Positions 35,130 through 43,558 of a stretch of 64,000 nt of DNA are shown here, piece after piece. The DNA lies in contig JACMRL010000016.1 in the NCBI GenBank assembly GCA_014376435.1, forward strand, positions 85,712 through 149,711, read 5' to 3'. The position numbers and the translations under genes were made by a program. How positions within the stretch are numbered: position 1 is the stretch's first letter; each line of letters begins with the position of its first letter. The DNA is from Bdellovibrio sp. (GTDB taxonomy: Bacteria; Bdellovibrionota; Bdellovibrionia; Bdellovibrionales; Bdellovibrionaceae). The notes beneath the pieces were generated by a model, which had not been told where the DNA came from, ran no database searches, and saw nothing but the letters and a program-made list of their open reading frames with translations.

Positions 35130-36608
35130 ATGTTTAGCAACAAAGATGGTATGGGTATCAATCGTATTTTTAAATTGGGAAAATTTCACGTGGACTGGGC
35201 ATCAAACAAATTTGTCATTCTTTTGTTTATTACCATTTCGGCGATTTCTTCAACGGGATGGACGGCGAACCAATGCCGCCAGCTTTTCGAACGTAGAGTT
35301 GATAAAGTTCAAATTACGGAAGAGATTTATGAAAAAGAAGTAAAAGACTTGCGCGCGACTTTATCTGGAAAACTTGCTACCGTTTGGCGTAGTGAATGGA
35401 AAACTAAGTTAGAAGTCACAAAATCAAACCAATACGTTTTAAATTTAGCAGAAAAATTTCTCACACCTGAAACAAGTGCAACTGTTTTAAAAGACCTTGA
35501 TATTAATAGCCCAAGCTTTACCCGTATCGTGCATGCGCGTATTTATGAACTTCAACAGAAAAAAATGTTAAGCGCGGCCGATGAATTAGGTGTTCGTGAT
35601 AGCCCGCCTCCGGCTGGCGCCCGTGATACAACATTTACTTATTACACAAAACCAATTAGCAATGCCCAAGGTGATGGTAAACATCAAGTGCGTATTCGTA
35701 CCTATTTGCGCGAAATAAAATACAGCGCAATTCCGGTGGGCGAAAGCGTACAAGGCTTTAATGTTTACGGAAAGCTTGTGACGTTAACTCGTGTGTCAGC
35801 TGACGCTTTAAAAATGGTAACCGGTACCGATAAAATCACGGAATCAGAGCAGGTTTTTACTTTCGAACAAATGACTTTGCAACATGGACAGACAATGCGT
35901 TTATTTGCGCCGCATGGGCGTTCTTTCAAATTAGAAATTAAATCTGCTTTAGACGATGTCATCGCTGGAAAAAATTTACCGCTGTTAGCCGGTAAACACA
36001 TGGTGCAAAAATTGGATGTTTCGCTCAGCATTCCTCAAGTTGCAATTTTATTTGCCCCGCTAAAAAATTTAACGCCGAAAGGTAAACTAAGTGAGTCTAC
36101 AAGGCGTATCGAAAATTTAAAAGCAGAGCTTTTAACGAAAACTCCGGAAAATAAAGCGCGCATTGAAGCGGTGCTTGAAGTGCTTAGCGAGGCCGTCAGT
36201 AAAAATCCTGAATTTTTAGTCATTGAAGGAGCAACCGCTTATCACCGCACTGCTTTTGAAACAACCACCGGATTACAAACGACGATTGACCGCGATCAAG
36301 GTATTTACTTAGGAGATATGTACGGAAATAATTTTCTAAAAAATCCGATTTACACAATCCAAACGAATCGTTTGATCATCACTAAAGCGAAAGATGCTCG
36401 TCACGTTGAACTGAAGGTACCGGTCACGTCGATGGAAAATTCGGTCGGAATTATTTTTGCCGATCCAGCCGCAGCACCTCCGCCGCAAAATGCACAATAT
36501 GATGCGCGCATTAAAGAGATGCTTAAGGTTTACCACCAATTCGTAAATACCGCAGATCATCCGGGAAAATTTAATTACATCCGTGAAAATGGCGTCGACG
36601 TCGACTAA
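35130..36608 (+). CDS. Large exported protein, possibly CYTH/VTC-like
   Basis: 492 residues. The start is uncertain: ATG 35130 has no ribosome site, and an internal ATG at 35151 is possible. A hydrophobic segment (FVILLFITISAISSTGWTA) near residues 28-46 serves as a signal sequence. The mature part has HQVRIRTYLREIKYSAI, FKLEIKSALDDVIAG, MVQKLDVSLSIPQVAILF, a TAYHRTAFETTTGLQTTIDRD segment and ARHVELKVPVTSMEN. This alternation of R/K/E-bearing strands recalls triphosphate-tunnel (CYTH, VTC) proteins, in which R-x-Y, E-x-K and R-x-A-F motifs line the tunnel. That is a weak, pattern-based suggestion. No homologue is recognised with certainty. The riboswitch RNA lies 330 bases downstream. Confidence 0.62.
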   Translation: MFSNKDGMGINRIFKLGKFHVDWASNKFVILLFITISAISSTGWTANQCRQLFERRVDKVQITEEIYEKEVKDLRATLSGKLATVWRSEWKTKLEVTKSNQYVLNLAEKFLTPETSATVLKDLDINSPSFTRIVHARIYELQQKKMLSAADELGVRDSPPPAGARDTTFTYYTKPISNAQGDGKHQVRIRTYLREIKYSAIPVGESVQGFNVYGKLVTLTRVSADALKMVTGTDKITESEQVFTFEQMTLQHGQTMRLFAPHGRSFKLEIKSALDDVIAGKNLPLLAGKHMVQKLDVSLSIPQVAILFAPLKNLTPKGKLSESTRRIENLKAELLTKTPENKARIEAVLEVLSEAVSKNPEFLVIEGATAYHRTAFETTTGLQTTIDRDQGIYLGDMYGNNFLKNPIYTIQTNRLIITKAKDARHVELKVPVTSMENSVGIIFADPAAAPPPQNAQYDARIKEMLKVYHQFVNTADHPGKFNYIRENGVDVD

Positions 36609-36935
36609 ATCACGTCTCAAAAAAAGATTTGAATCAGCTTGGTTCGATTCTTCGATCTAATTTGATAAAATAAAAAATAAATTGGAAATACTTCTGCCTT
36701 CGGAGTTAATCTTTATATATCGGATGAACATCAAAACTAACCTCGGCGGGTGCGTGAGAGTGGGTTTGATATACAGGAGGCAAATGTGAAGCGAAGAATA
36801 TTTGATCACAATGATAAATCACCAAAATGAAGAAGAAACCTAATAAAATATTTTACCAAATAATTGTTTCTAGATGTTAATCTTTAACCAGAGGAGGCAC
36901 TAGCGGACTTTTAACGTACGGGTTAAACCGTATAC
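36609..36935 (+). other. Intergenic region upstream of the riboswitch RNA
   Basis: AT-rich. A chain of tiny frames is present: a 21-codon frame from ATG 36724, a 14-codon frame from GTG 36786 with a perfect AGGAGG five bases upstream, and a 17-codon frame from ATG 36827 that overlaps it by ATGA. None resembles a known protein. The promoter of the riboswitch RNA should lie here; a TTTACC / TTAATC-like pair near 36857 and 36884 is the best candidate, and it is weak. Confidence 0.35.
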
Positions 36936-37156
36936 TTCCTTTGCCTCAAGGCAAAGTCTGTGAAAACAGGTGACGCAAAGCTACAGGGGCTCTTGTCGAA
37001 AGACGGTGCTAGCCAGCTACCAAAGGGTTAAAAATACCTGCGGTGTAAACTGCAAATGGAAGTAGCTAAAAAAGTTTCTAAAAATTTCATCATGGATTGG
37101 TTTCATTCCCCTTAAACGCAGGCATTTCATAGATGAGAAGCTTGCGTTTTTTTTTG
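36936..37156 (+). ncRNA. Orphan c-di-GMP-I (GEMM-I) riboswitch RNA, merRNA-like
   Basis: The aptamer spans 36938-37026. P1 pairs CCTTTG (36938-36943) with CAAAGG (37021-37026). GGCAAAG is followed by a CUGU-GAAA-ACAG hairpin (36958-36969) with the GAAA tetraloop, then GACGCAAAGC (36972-36981), the tetraloop receptor, then GGCT (36988-36991) pairing with AGCC (37011-37014) around a second GAAA hairpin, and CAGCTACC. This is the GEMM-I consensus. A linker of about 90 bases and a terminator follow, and no gene starts downstream on this strand. The next gene (MltD) is convergent. So the RNA ends without a coding target, as in the merRNA of Bdellovibrio bacteriovorus, proposed to hold c-di-GMP in attack phase. 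Confidence 0.85.
37114..37155 (+). terminator. Rho-independent terminator of the riboswitch RNA
   Basis: Arms AAACGCAGGC (37114-37123) and GCTTGCGTTT (37140-37149), pairing at 9 of 10 positions, with an inner TCAT/ATGA pairing in the loop, followed by nine T (37147-37155). The T run is only on the plus strand, so it belongs to the riboswitch RNA and not to the convergent mltD gene. Confidence 0.88.
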
Positions 37157-37180
37157 CTTAATCTAAATCCCTAAAAGATC

Positions 37181-38599
37181 TTAATTCTTCGACGCTACAT
37201 TTCTTTTATGCTTCTTACCACTACCCGCTACTTTTTGATTTTTAGTTTTGTGCTGACTTGAAGAATTCTTCTGGAGTTTTTGCTCCATCACGGCATTTTC
37301 AGGCAGAATTAATTTTACGCCCGATTTGATTTTACTTTTGCGCGATAAATTATTCGCCTTCTTTAAATCATTCACCGAAACTTTGTATTTTGTCGCAATC
37401 GAAGCTAATGAATCACCCGGCTGAACGATATAAACTTTAGCCGCTTGAAGTTCCGGACGTTTTTCTTTTAAAGGTGTGCGGTCTGGTACAAAAATCTTTT
37501 GGCCAACGCGTAATTTTTTCTTACGGGCAAAATCATTGATATCACGCAAGTAGGCCACGGTTGTTTTATAACGACGAGCGATTGTTGAAAACGTATCACC
37601 CTTACGAATTTTGTATGGTTGAATTTCGTCTTGATCGGCCACGTATTCAATTTTATCCGTGATACTCTCTTTAGCCGCACCCATCGCTAATTCGTATGAC
37701 CCTGGCGGGATACGTAAGCCTAAAACATTGTCGGCGTCTAACGGAGCGATCTCGCCCTTGAATTTAGGATTTAGGGCTTTAAAATCCTCGTAATTCACGT
37801 TCATTTTTTCAGCCATTAAACGTAAGTTCACCGGCTGATTTAAAGTCACGTGATCAAATTCAATCGGCGGCATGTAATCGACGCCTTCAAAGCCGTACTT
37901 ATCTGGATTTTTTGCAATGAGCTTAGCCGCGATATATTTTGGAATATAATCATCGGTCTCACGCGGTAAAGCGTGTTTATTTTTTGTTAACAACCAAAAA
38001 TCACGCGTCTTATATTTTTTTACGGCGCGGTCCACCCGGCCCTCACCCACATTGTAGGCAGCCATAGCTAAATACCATGAATTAAATCGTGTATATAAAT
38101 CTTTGAAATATTGAGCCGCAGCTTGCGTAGATAAAACGGGGTCACGACGTTCATCGATGAGCTGATTGATTTGTAATTTATATTGTTTGCCCGTACCGCG
38201 AATAAACTGCCAATAACCAACCGCCGACGCATGGCTAAAGGCCTGCGAGCTAAAACCTGATTCAATTAAAGCGATGTAAAAAAGATCTTCCGGTAATTTA
38301 TTATCGCGTAAAACTTTTTTCATTAAGGCTTCGTAACGGGTTGAACGTAAGAGGTAACGCTCCATATGTGGGCGTCCACGGCCTTGGAAATAATTAATCC
38401 ATTTATCTACGTTAGCATTTAGCTCAGTCGGGATAATCTCTAACTCTTCGCTGGGTTTTTCTGGAGCAACGTCGCTCATGCGAAATTTGGTTGGTTCGCC
38501 GATGTTAGCGGTAGCGGCCACTCCGTCACTTTTAGTTTCATTGTGCGCGCAGCCAAAAACTAGAAGACTGGCTGAAAATACTAAAATCAAATTTTTCAT
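37181..38599 (-). CDS. mltD: Membrane-bound lytic murein transglycosylase D
   Basis: Cleaves the glycan strands of peptidoglycan. The 472 residues start with a lipobox (SLLVFGC, Cys17), then a short linker and an SLT domain at about 95-235: ALIESGFSS with catalytic Glu113, SHASAVGYWQFIRGT, DERRDPVLSTQAAAQYF and MAAYNVGEGRVDRA. Then DDYIPKYIAAKLIAKNP, and two LysM repeats (YKIRKGDTFSTIARRYKTT near 330; YIVQPGDSLASIATKYKVS near 390) that bind peptidoglycan. The C-terminal 40 residues are very basic (KNSSSQHKTKNQKVAGS). Complete and ordinary in sequence; its setting between the c-di-GMP RNA and the Bat operon is what stands out. Confidence 0.94.
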   Translation of the reverse strand: MKNLILVFSASLLVFGCAHNETKSDGVAATANIGEPTKFRMSDVAPEKPSEELEIIPTELNANVDKWINYFQGRGRPHMERYLLRSTRYEALMKKVLRDNKLPEDLFYIALIESGFSSQAFSHASAVGYWQFIRGTGKQYKLQINQLIDERRDPVLSTQAAAQYFKDLYTRFNSWYLAMAAYNVGEGRVDRAVKKYKTRDFWLLTKNKHALPRETDDYIPKYIAAKLIAKNPDKYGFEGVDYMPPIEFDHVTLNQPVNLRLMAEKMNVNYEDFKALNPKFKGEIAPLDADNVLGLRIPPGSYELAMGAAKESITDKIEYVADQDEIQPYKIRKGDTFSTIARRYKTTVAYLRDINDFARKKKLRVGQKIFVPDRTPLKEKRPELQAAKVYIVQPGDSLASIATKYKVSVNDLKKANNLSRKSKIKSGVKLILPENAVMEQKLQKNSSSQHKTKNQKVAGSGKKHKRNVASKN

Positions 38600-38733
38600 A
38601 AAACCTCACGTCGTTCATTACTTAAAAACTGAGTTCTTAGGTTACAAACGATCCGTTGGTTTATCAATTTTTCTTAACTGAATGTAAGCTTTAAAAGCAT
38701 GTTTTATCATTCACATCCTAGACCTTTGTCTAT

Positions 38734-40719
38734 TTACTCACGCTCGTCAGTTTTTGCTTTGATTGAAATTTCTTTTGTGATTTTTTTTAGCTCGGTAATT
38801 TGATTCGTTAGCGGCTTCGAATTTAATAGTAGTTGAACCACATCCTCAGGCGAAAAACCTAATAACTGAAAATAATCAAATTGATCTGTCAGACGGCCCA
38901 AAAATTGATTTTGCGTCTTAGCCGGGATTTCCTTAATAAGCTCTGACCACTCTTGATCCGCGCGCCTTTGTCCCGCCAGACTGGCCGCTAATAAATAAAT
39001 TAGATTAAGTGATTCAGAACCTATTTTTTTGTGATCACTTTTTGCTAATGCGTAATCAATCGCTTTTAACTTAGCTTCAACCATTTGTTGAAACTCTGGA
39101 GCCTGATTAAATTTTCTAAACTGCATCAAAAATTGAATTAAAAAAGAAAATAAAATGAATGCGGCCATCGCCACATAAATGGTTAAACGGTAGGCTGAAA
39201 AAGAAAACGAACTCTGTGGCAATTCTAAAATCGGCTGAGTCCGGTAAACTTCGGCAATGCCACCGGCCGCAGATTTTTCCGACGGCGTAACGGCAGCAGT
39301 TGGCGCCGATTGCGCATTACCTGGAGTAATATTTAAAGTGATCGCTTCGGTTTGCTCATTTACATATTTTTTTTGTGTTGGGTCAAAATAAGTAAAATTC
39401 ATCGGAGGAATTTTTAGCTCACCCTCTTTACGGGGAATTAATAAAATTTCAAATTCTTTAAAACTTTGCCCATCTTTAAAAAACTTCGATTCATTTTTTG
39501 TATCAAAAACTTCTAAACCTTCGGGCCAAGTGATCGGCGGTAAATCAATTAACTTTGCATTACCCGTTCCTTCAAAGCGCACTTTAACTGAAAAGGGTTG
39601 GTGCGCCGGAAATGAAACCCCGTCAGTTTTAACTTGCACGCGGTACGAACCCACGGCACCCGAAAACGCGATGGTTTTACCTTCTTGCGGCAGAGGTAAT
39701 ACCTTAATTGCAGTACGTCTAGAGGTTTTGGTGTACTCATTTAATTGGCCGTAACCATACTGCGTCGGTAAACGAACTTTTCCTTTGATGCGAAATTCAT
39801 CTACGACTGCAACCCCTGCTTTAATCGGGAAAAGTGCATGGCTAGCTAATAGCGCACGTTGGTAATTAACCCCATTAACGATCACCGGCGAAAGTTGCAA
39901 TGACGGAACTTCTTCGATGATTTCTTTCCAGAAACCTTTTAGATCCGGAAATTTAGCGCGATCTAAACTTTCCATCTGCCCGCGCGTGTACAAATACCAA
40001 TTAGCGGTGACTTGCTCGCCTTCGTAAACTTCAGTCTTATCTAAATCAACGTAAATAAAAAAAGCTTCATTGGTATTTATATCAAATTTTAGATTAGGAA
40101 TTCCTTGCGGCTGAGAATGACCATTAAATGCTTGCCCCCCTTGGATTTGCCCCATTAACCGCTGACGCTGCTGCATTAACTGATTAAATAAATCGTCTGC
40201 ATCAGGCACTTGTTGCAAAGGATTTGAATCCTCATCCTCTTGATACTGAGGGCGTCCCGGAACTTTTTGCGAACGTTTTTTACCGGTGTTACGAAATGAT
40301 TCGTTTACCTGAATTTTGATTGGATTTGTTTTATAACTTTGCCCGCCAACCTGCACATCAATCATAGGAATCGAAAATGTTCCTTCCTTTTGCGGAGAAA
40401 ACTGATAGTTAAAGTCTTGAATCACGGTTTTTGAAAATTGTGTTTTGCCGTTGATAATTGACATTCCGCTTCGGGATTGTGTTCCACCCGACCAAGAATT
40501 TAATAGTTCTAAGCCCGGTACCGCTGATACCTGCGGCGGATTAGATAATTCAATCTCTTCATCGGACTGCACCACTAAGTTTAAAGTGAATGAATCTCCG
40601 ATGGCCATCTGATCACGATCTACATTAGCCTGTACGGTGATTTTTGCGGTCCCGAAAGCCATTACAAACGGAAATAAAAATGTAACGACGAATAGAAAAT
40701 TGTTACCAATCTTTTTCAT
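38734..40719 (-). CDS. batD: BatD-like exported protein
   Basis: About 661 residues from MKKIGNNFLF (ATG 40719); the longer frame begins at 40749. Signal peptide, then a large periplasmic beta-sandwich part (DRDQMAIGDSFTLNLVVQ; GTFSIPMIDVQVGGQSYKTNPI) that is the BatD/oxygen-tolerance domain, a Q- and P-rich linker near 170-215, a second similar domain (GSYRVQVKTDGVSFPAHQPF; LKIPPMNFTYFDPTQKKY), one membrane helix near 515-535 (LTIYVAMAAFILFSFLIQFL) and a cytoplasmic tail. Bat proteins act with BatA/B and a MoxR ATPase in envelope stress tolerance. Overlaps batC by 17 bases. Confidence 0.85.
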   Translation of the reverse strand: MKKIGNNFLFVVTFLFPFVMAFGTAKITVQANVDRDQMAIGDSFTLNLVVQSDEEIELSNPPQVSAVPGLELLNSWSGGTQSRSGMSIINGKTQFSKTVIQDFNYQFSPQKEGTFSIPMIDVQVGGQSYKTNPIKIQVNESFRNTGKKRSQKVPGRPQYQEDEDSNPLQQVPDADDLFNQLMQQRQRLMGQIQGGQAFNGHSQPQGIPNLKFDINTNEAFFIYVDLDKTEVYEGEQVTANWYLYTRGQMESLDRAKFPDLKGFWKEIIEEVPSLQLSPVIVNGVNYQRALLASHALFPIKAGVAVVDEFRIKGKVRLPTQYGYGQLNEYTKTSRRTAIKVLPLPQEGKTIAFSGAVGSYRVQVKTDGVSFPAHQPFSVKVRFEGTGNAKLIDLPPITWPEGLEVFDTKNESKFFKDGQSFKEFEILLIPRKEGELKIPPMNFTYFDPTQKKYVNEQTEAITLNITPGNAQSAPTAAVTPSEKSAAGGIAEVYRTQPILELPQSSFSFSAYRLTIYVAMAAFILFSFLIQFLMQFRKFNQAPEFQQMVEAKLKAIDYALAKSDHKKIGSESLNLIYLLAASLAGQRRADQEWSELIKEIPAKTQNQFLGRLTDQFDYFQLLGFSPEDVVQLLLNSKPLTNQITELKKITKEISIKAKTDERE

Positions 40720-41482
40720 TTTTAGTTTCTTTTCTTTCTTTTTTATCAAAATTTGCGCGAATTTTTTGCTCTTGATTACGTAATTCCCCTAAAATCTTTT
40801 TTACATCGCCTTCTGATAGCTGGTCACCTTTGAACGGACGTGGCTGGTACTTAGGGCTTCCCTTATTATCGTGCCCTTCAGGCTGTTTGCCATCTTTGGG
40901 ATCATCTGGTTTTTTTTGATCGCCGTCTTTTTTATTATCTTTATTTTCTTGGTTTTTGCCGTCTTCCTTTTTTTTCTGATCGGGGTCTTGATTTTCTTTA
41001 TTTTCGCCCTGATCGCCACTTTTCTTATCTTGTTGTTGGCTTTGAATGAGCAATTCAATATTCGTTTTGGTTTCTTTTGAAGTGGGCAATACATCTAAAG
41101 CAGCTTGGTAATTTGCTAAAGCTTCAGGAACTTTTTTAAGGGCACCATAATAGCTACCTAAATTATATCTAGTCGCAAATACCGCCGCCAAGTCTTTTTT
41201 ATCTTCCGCTAATTTCAACGCTAGCTGAAAAGATTTTAAAGCATCGTCAGGTTTTTGAGTTTGGTTTAGCATCACGCCGATATTTAAATGGACTCTAGGC
41301 TCATCCGGAGAAGTTTCTAAAATTTTAATATACTGATCTAAGGCTTTTTCATTTAATGATTGTTTTATTAAACGTGCGGCGGCTTGGTCTCTCACTAAGC
41401 TTTCTAAGGGAGTGATCGAAGCATTGCAGCCAAGCATACTCAATATTAAAAAAGCAGCTGACAGCTTAAGAAGAGATTTCAT
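40703..41482 (-). CDS. batC: BatC-like TPR lipoprotein
   Basis: About 259 residues from MKSLLKLSAAF (ATG 41482). Lipobox LSMLGC, then TPR repeats: KALDQYIKILETSPDEPRVHLNIG, DALKSFQLALKLAEDK, YNLGSYYGALKKVPEALANYQAAL. The C-terminal third is a highly charged, low-complexity run of K, D, E, N, Q and G, ending in a helix (EGDVKKILGELRNQEQKIRANF). That is the typical BatC layout: two or three TPRs plus a flexible acidic/basic tail. Overlaps batB upstream and batD downstream, which indicates tight coupling. Confidence 0.83.
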   Translation of the reverse strand: MKSLLKLSAAFLILSMLGCNASITPLESLVRDQAAARLIKQSLNEKALDQYIKILETSPDEPRVHLNIGVMLNQTQKPDDALKSFQLALKLAEDKKDLAAVFATRYNLGSYYGALKKVPEALANYQAALDVLPTSKETKTNIELLIQSQQQDKKSGDQGENKENQDPDQKKKEDGKNQENKDNKKDGDQKKPDDPKDGKQPEGHDNKGSPKYQPRPFKGDQLSEGDVKKILGELRNQEQKIRANFDKKERKETKNEKDW

Positions 41483-42539
41483 GGCGCCCCTTCCATTCAG
41501 TACTTTCTTTTCGCGCATCATTTAAAAGTAGGCTAAACATCAATAAAATAATTCCGACAACTAGCGGCCAGGTGAATTTTTCATCATACTGAGTCATCAT
41601 ACTGGTTTGAAACTGAGTTTTTTCTAACTTACCTAGATCTTGAACGAATTTTTTTAAGTGATCTCCATTAAAATATGCAAAATAAAAATCACCCTCGCCC
41701 GCCTTAGCTAGCTCAGATAAAAAATCACCTTTAACTTTGGTCATGATTGTTTGCCCAGAACGATCTTTTTTAAAACCCGTCATATTACCATACTGATCAC
41801 GCACAGGAATGGCGGCGCCCTTGTCGGTACCATAAGCCATCGTGTAAATTCGAATTCCATCTTTAGTAAATGACTTTGCGGCTTCGAGTGCACCGGGCTC
41901 TTGATCTTCACCATCCGATACCACCAAAATAGCGCGCGTCGTACGTGACTGTTGATCTTGCGTTACTCCGCCCTTTTCAAAAGCTTCTTTTGCGTAACTT
42001 AATGCGGTTTCAAAGTTAGTTCCTTGCGAACTAACTGAATTAGTATCTAGCGAATCGATATACATTCGAAGCGCATTTGGATCGCTCGTTAAAGGACATA
42101 AAAGTGTACTACTGCCCGCAAAAGCAATGATGCCTATTTTATTTCCGGGCATTAAATCTAATAACTTAGAAAGCTCAATTTTCATCTGCGCTAAGCGAGA
42201 AGGCTTCACATCTTCGGCCAGCATACTTTCTGATACATCAGCGACAACAAGAAGTTCAACACCCTCACTTTTCACTTCTTGCTGACTTTCGCCGGCCTGT
42301 GGACGCGCCAAGGCGATCACGATAAAGACCATGGCTATCGCCTGGATAAACATTTGTACTCGGCGCTTTTTGTAGGAAACAGTTTGAGTTAAATAATTAG
42401 AGACTTTCGTGCCAAAAGCTTTTTGTAATTTTTTAATCGCCGATTTTTCAAAATAAAAGTAAGCTATCATAAACAAGGCTACGGCGATCAACCAAAAAAA
42501 TCCTTGAATATTTCCCCATCTAAAAGTGAGACCTAACAT
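41466..42539 (-). CDS. batB: BatB-like von Willebrand A protein
   Basis: 357 residues from MLGLTFRWGN. Two membrane helices at the N-terminus (IQGFFWLIAVALFMIAYF; MFIQAIAMVFIVIALARP), a periplasmic VWA domain with the MIDAS motif VVADVSESMLAEDV (DxSxS), then SDGEDQEPGAL, and a final helix (FTWPLVVGIILLMFSLLLN). MIDAS metal ligands are present. It shares a TGATG junction with batA, so translation is coupled. BatA and BatB are thought to form the membrane part of the Bat complex. Confidence 0.9.
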   Translation of the reverse strand: MLGLTFRWGNIQGFFWLIAVALFMIAYFYFEKSAIKKLQKAFGTKVSNYLTQTVSYKKRRVQMFIQAIAMVFIVIALARPQAGESQQEVKSEGVELLVVADVSESMLAEDVKPSRLAQMKIELSKLLDLMPGNKIGIIAFAGSSTLLCPLTSDPNALRMYIDSLDTNSVSSQGTNFETALSYAKEAFEKGGVTQDQQSRTTRAILVVSDGEDQEPGALEAAKSFTKDGIRIYTMAYGTDKGAAIPVRDQYGNMTGFKKDRSGQTIMTKVKGDFLSELAKAGEGDFYFAYFNGDHLKKFVQDLGKLEKTQFQTSMMTQYDEKFTWPLVVGIILLMFSLLLNDARKESTEWKGRHEISS

Positions 42540-43558
42540 CAGGGCCCTACTTTCAAAAGACTTAAACCCAAACCACGGCTCAATAAAAATAAACAAAGTC
42601 CGATGAGCGCAAAATACGGAAAAAATTCTTCGTAGCGAACGTACTTATTATCTTCGATTTTAGTAGTTTCAAGCGAGTTGATCTCTTTAAAAATACCTGC
42701 CAAAGAATCTTCCTTCGAGGCACGGAAATATTTACCACCCGTAACTTGTGCCATTTGTGAAAGTAACTCATCATTCACAGTGCTTTCGAAAGCTTGATAG
42801 CGTTTAATTTTATTACCGAATAAATCGCGGGTGTAAGTCGGAATTTTTGTCGGACCACTTCGCCCCATTCCAATCGTGTAAATCTTAATTCCGTAGCCTT
42901 TAGCTATTTCCAGACCCGTTTCTGGGTCGATGGTACCGGAGTTATTTTCTCCGTCGGTCATAAAAATCATCACGCGTGATTTTGCCTGTGAATCTTTCAA
43001 TCTGGCAGCTCCGCTGGCCATCGCTACACCTAACGCGGTTCCATCTTTAATGCGAGCCTGCGCAGCCGTGGTGATTTGTTCAACGCGGCTCAAAATCAAT
43101 TGGTAATCTAAAGTCGGCGGCACCAAAGTAAAAGCTTCGCCGGCAAAAATAACTACGCCGATACGGTCTGACTGACGCTGTTTAATAAAATTTGTTAAAG
43201 TTTCTTTCGCAGACTCAATCCGATTGATCGGCTTCATATCTTCAATCAGCATACTATCGGAGATATCTAGTACGATCACAATATCTAAGCCTTCTAAAGT
43301 ACGTTTTACTTTTGAATCGGCCCGCTGCGGTCGTGCTAATGCGAAAATAAAAAATAATACCGAAATAAGTAATAATAACTGATTCGCTTTTTGAAAAATT
43401 AATCGGCCACGACCCGACCACTTTTTAAAACCTGCAATATGACTGATTTTTAAAGCGGCACGGTGATTCTTTTTTCTGAATAAAAAGAAATAAGCTACCA
43501 CTAGCCAAGGGATAATTAATAAAAATGCTACTGGTTGACCCCATAAGTATTGGCTCAT
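42539..43558 (-). CDS. batA: BatA-like von Willebrand A protein
   Basis: 339 residues. Two N-terminal membrane helices (VAFLLIIPWLVVAYFFLF; LLLLISVLFFIFALARPQ), then VWA with VIVLDISDSMLIEDM (MIDAS DxSxS), MIFMTDGENNSGTIDPETGL, IKIYTIGMGRSGPTKIP and a C-terminal helix (YFALIGLCLFLLSRGLGL). The ALARPQ tail of the second helix is a BatA/B family marker. It overlaps the preceding gene by 4 bases. Confidence 0.92.
   Translation of the reverse strand: MSQYLWGQPVAFLLIIPWLVVAYFFLFRKKNHRAALKISHIAGFKKWSGRGRLIFQKANQLLLLISVLFFIFALARPQRADSKVKRTLEGLDIVIVLDISDSMLIEDMKPINRIESAKETLTNFIKQRQSDRIGVVIFAGEAFTLVPPTLDYQLILSRVEQITTAAQARIKDGTALGVAMASGAARLKDSQAKSRVMIFMTDGENNSGTIDPETGLEIAKGYGIKIYTIGMGRSGPTKIPTYTRDLFGNKIKRYQAFESTVNDELLSQMAQVTGGKYFRASKEDSLAGIFKEINSLETTKIEDNKYVRYEEFFPYFALIGLCLFLLSRGLGLSLLKVGP

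Noticed and set aside
36840..36940. FliA-type promoter ahead of the c-di-GMP RNA, as reported for B. bacteriovorus merRNA
   Set aside because: No TAAA-N15-GCCGATAA match was found. A promoter must exist but I could not assign its class.
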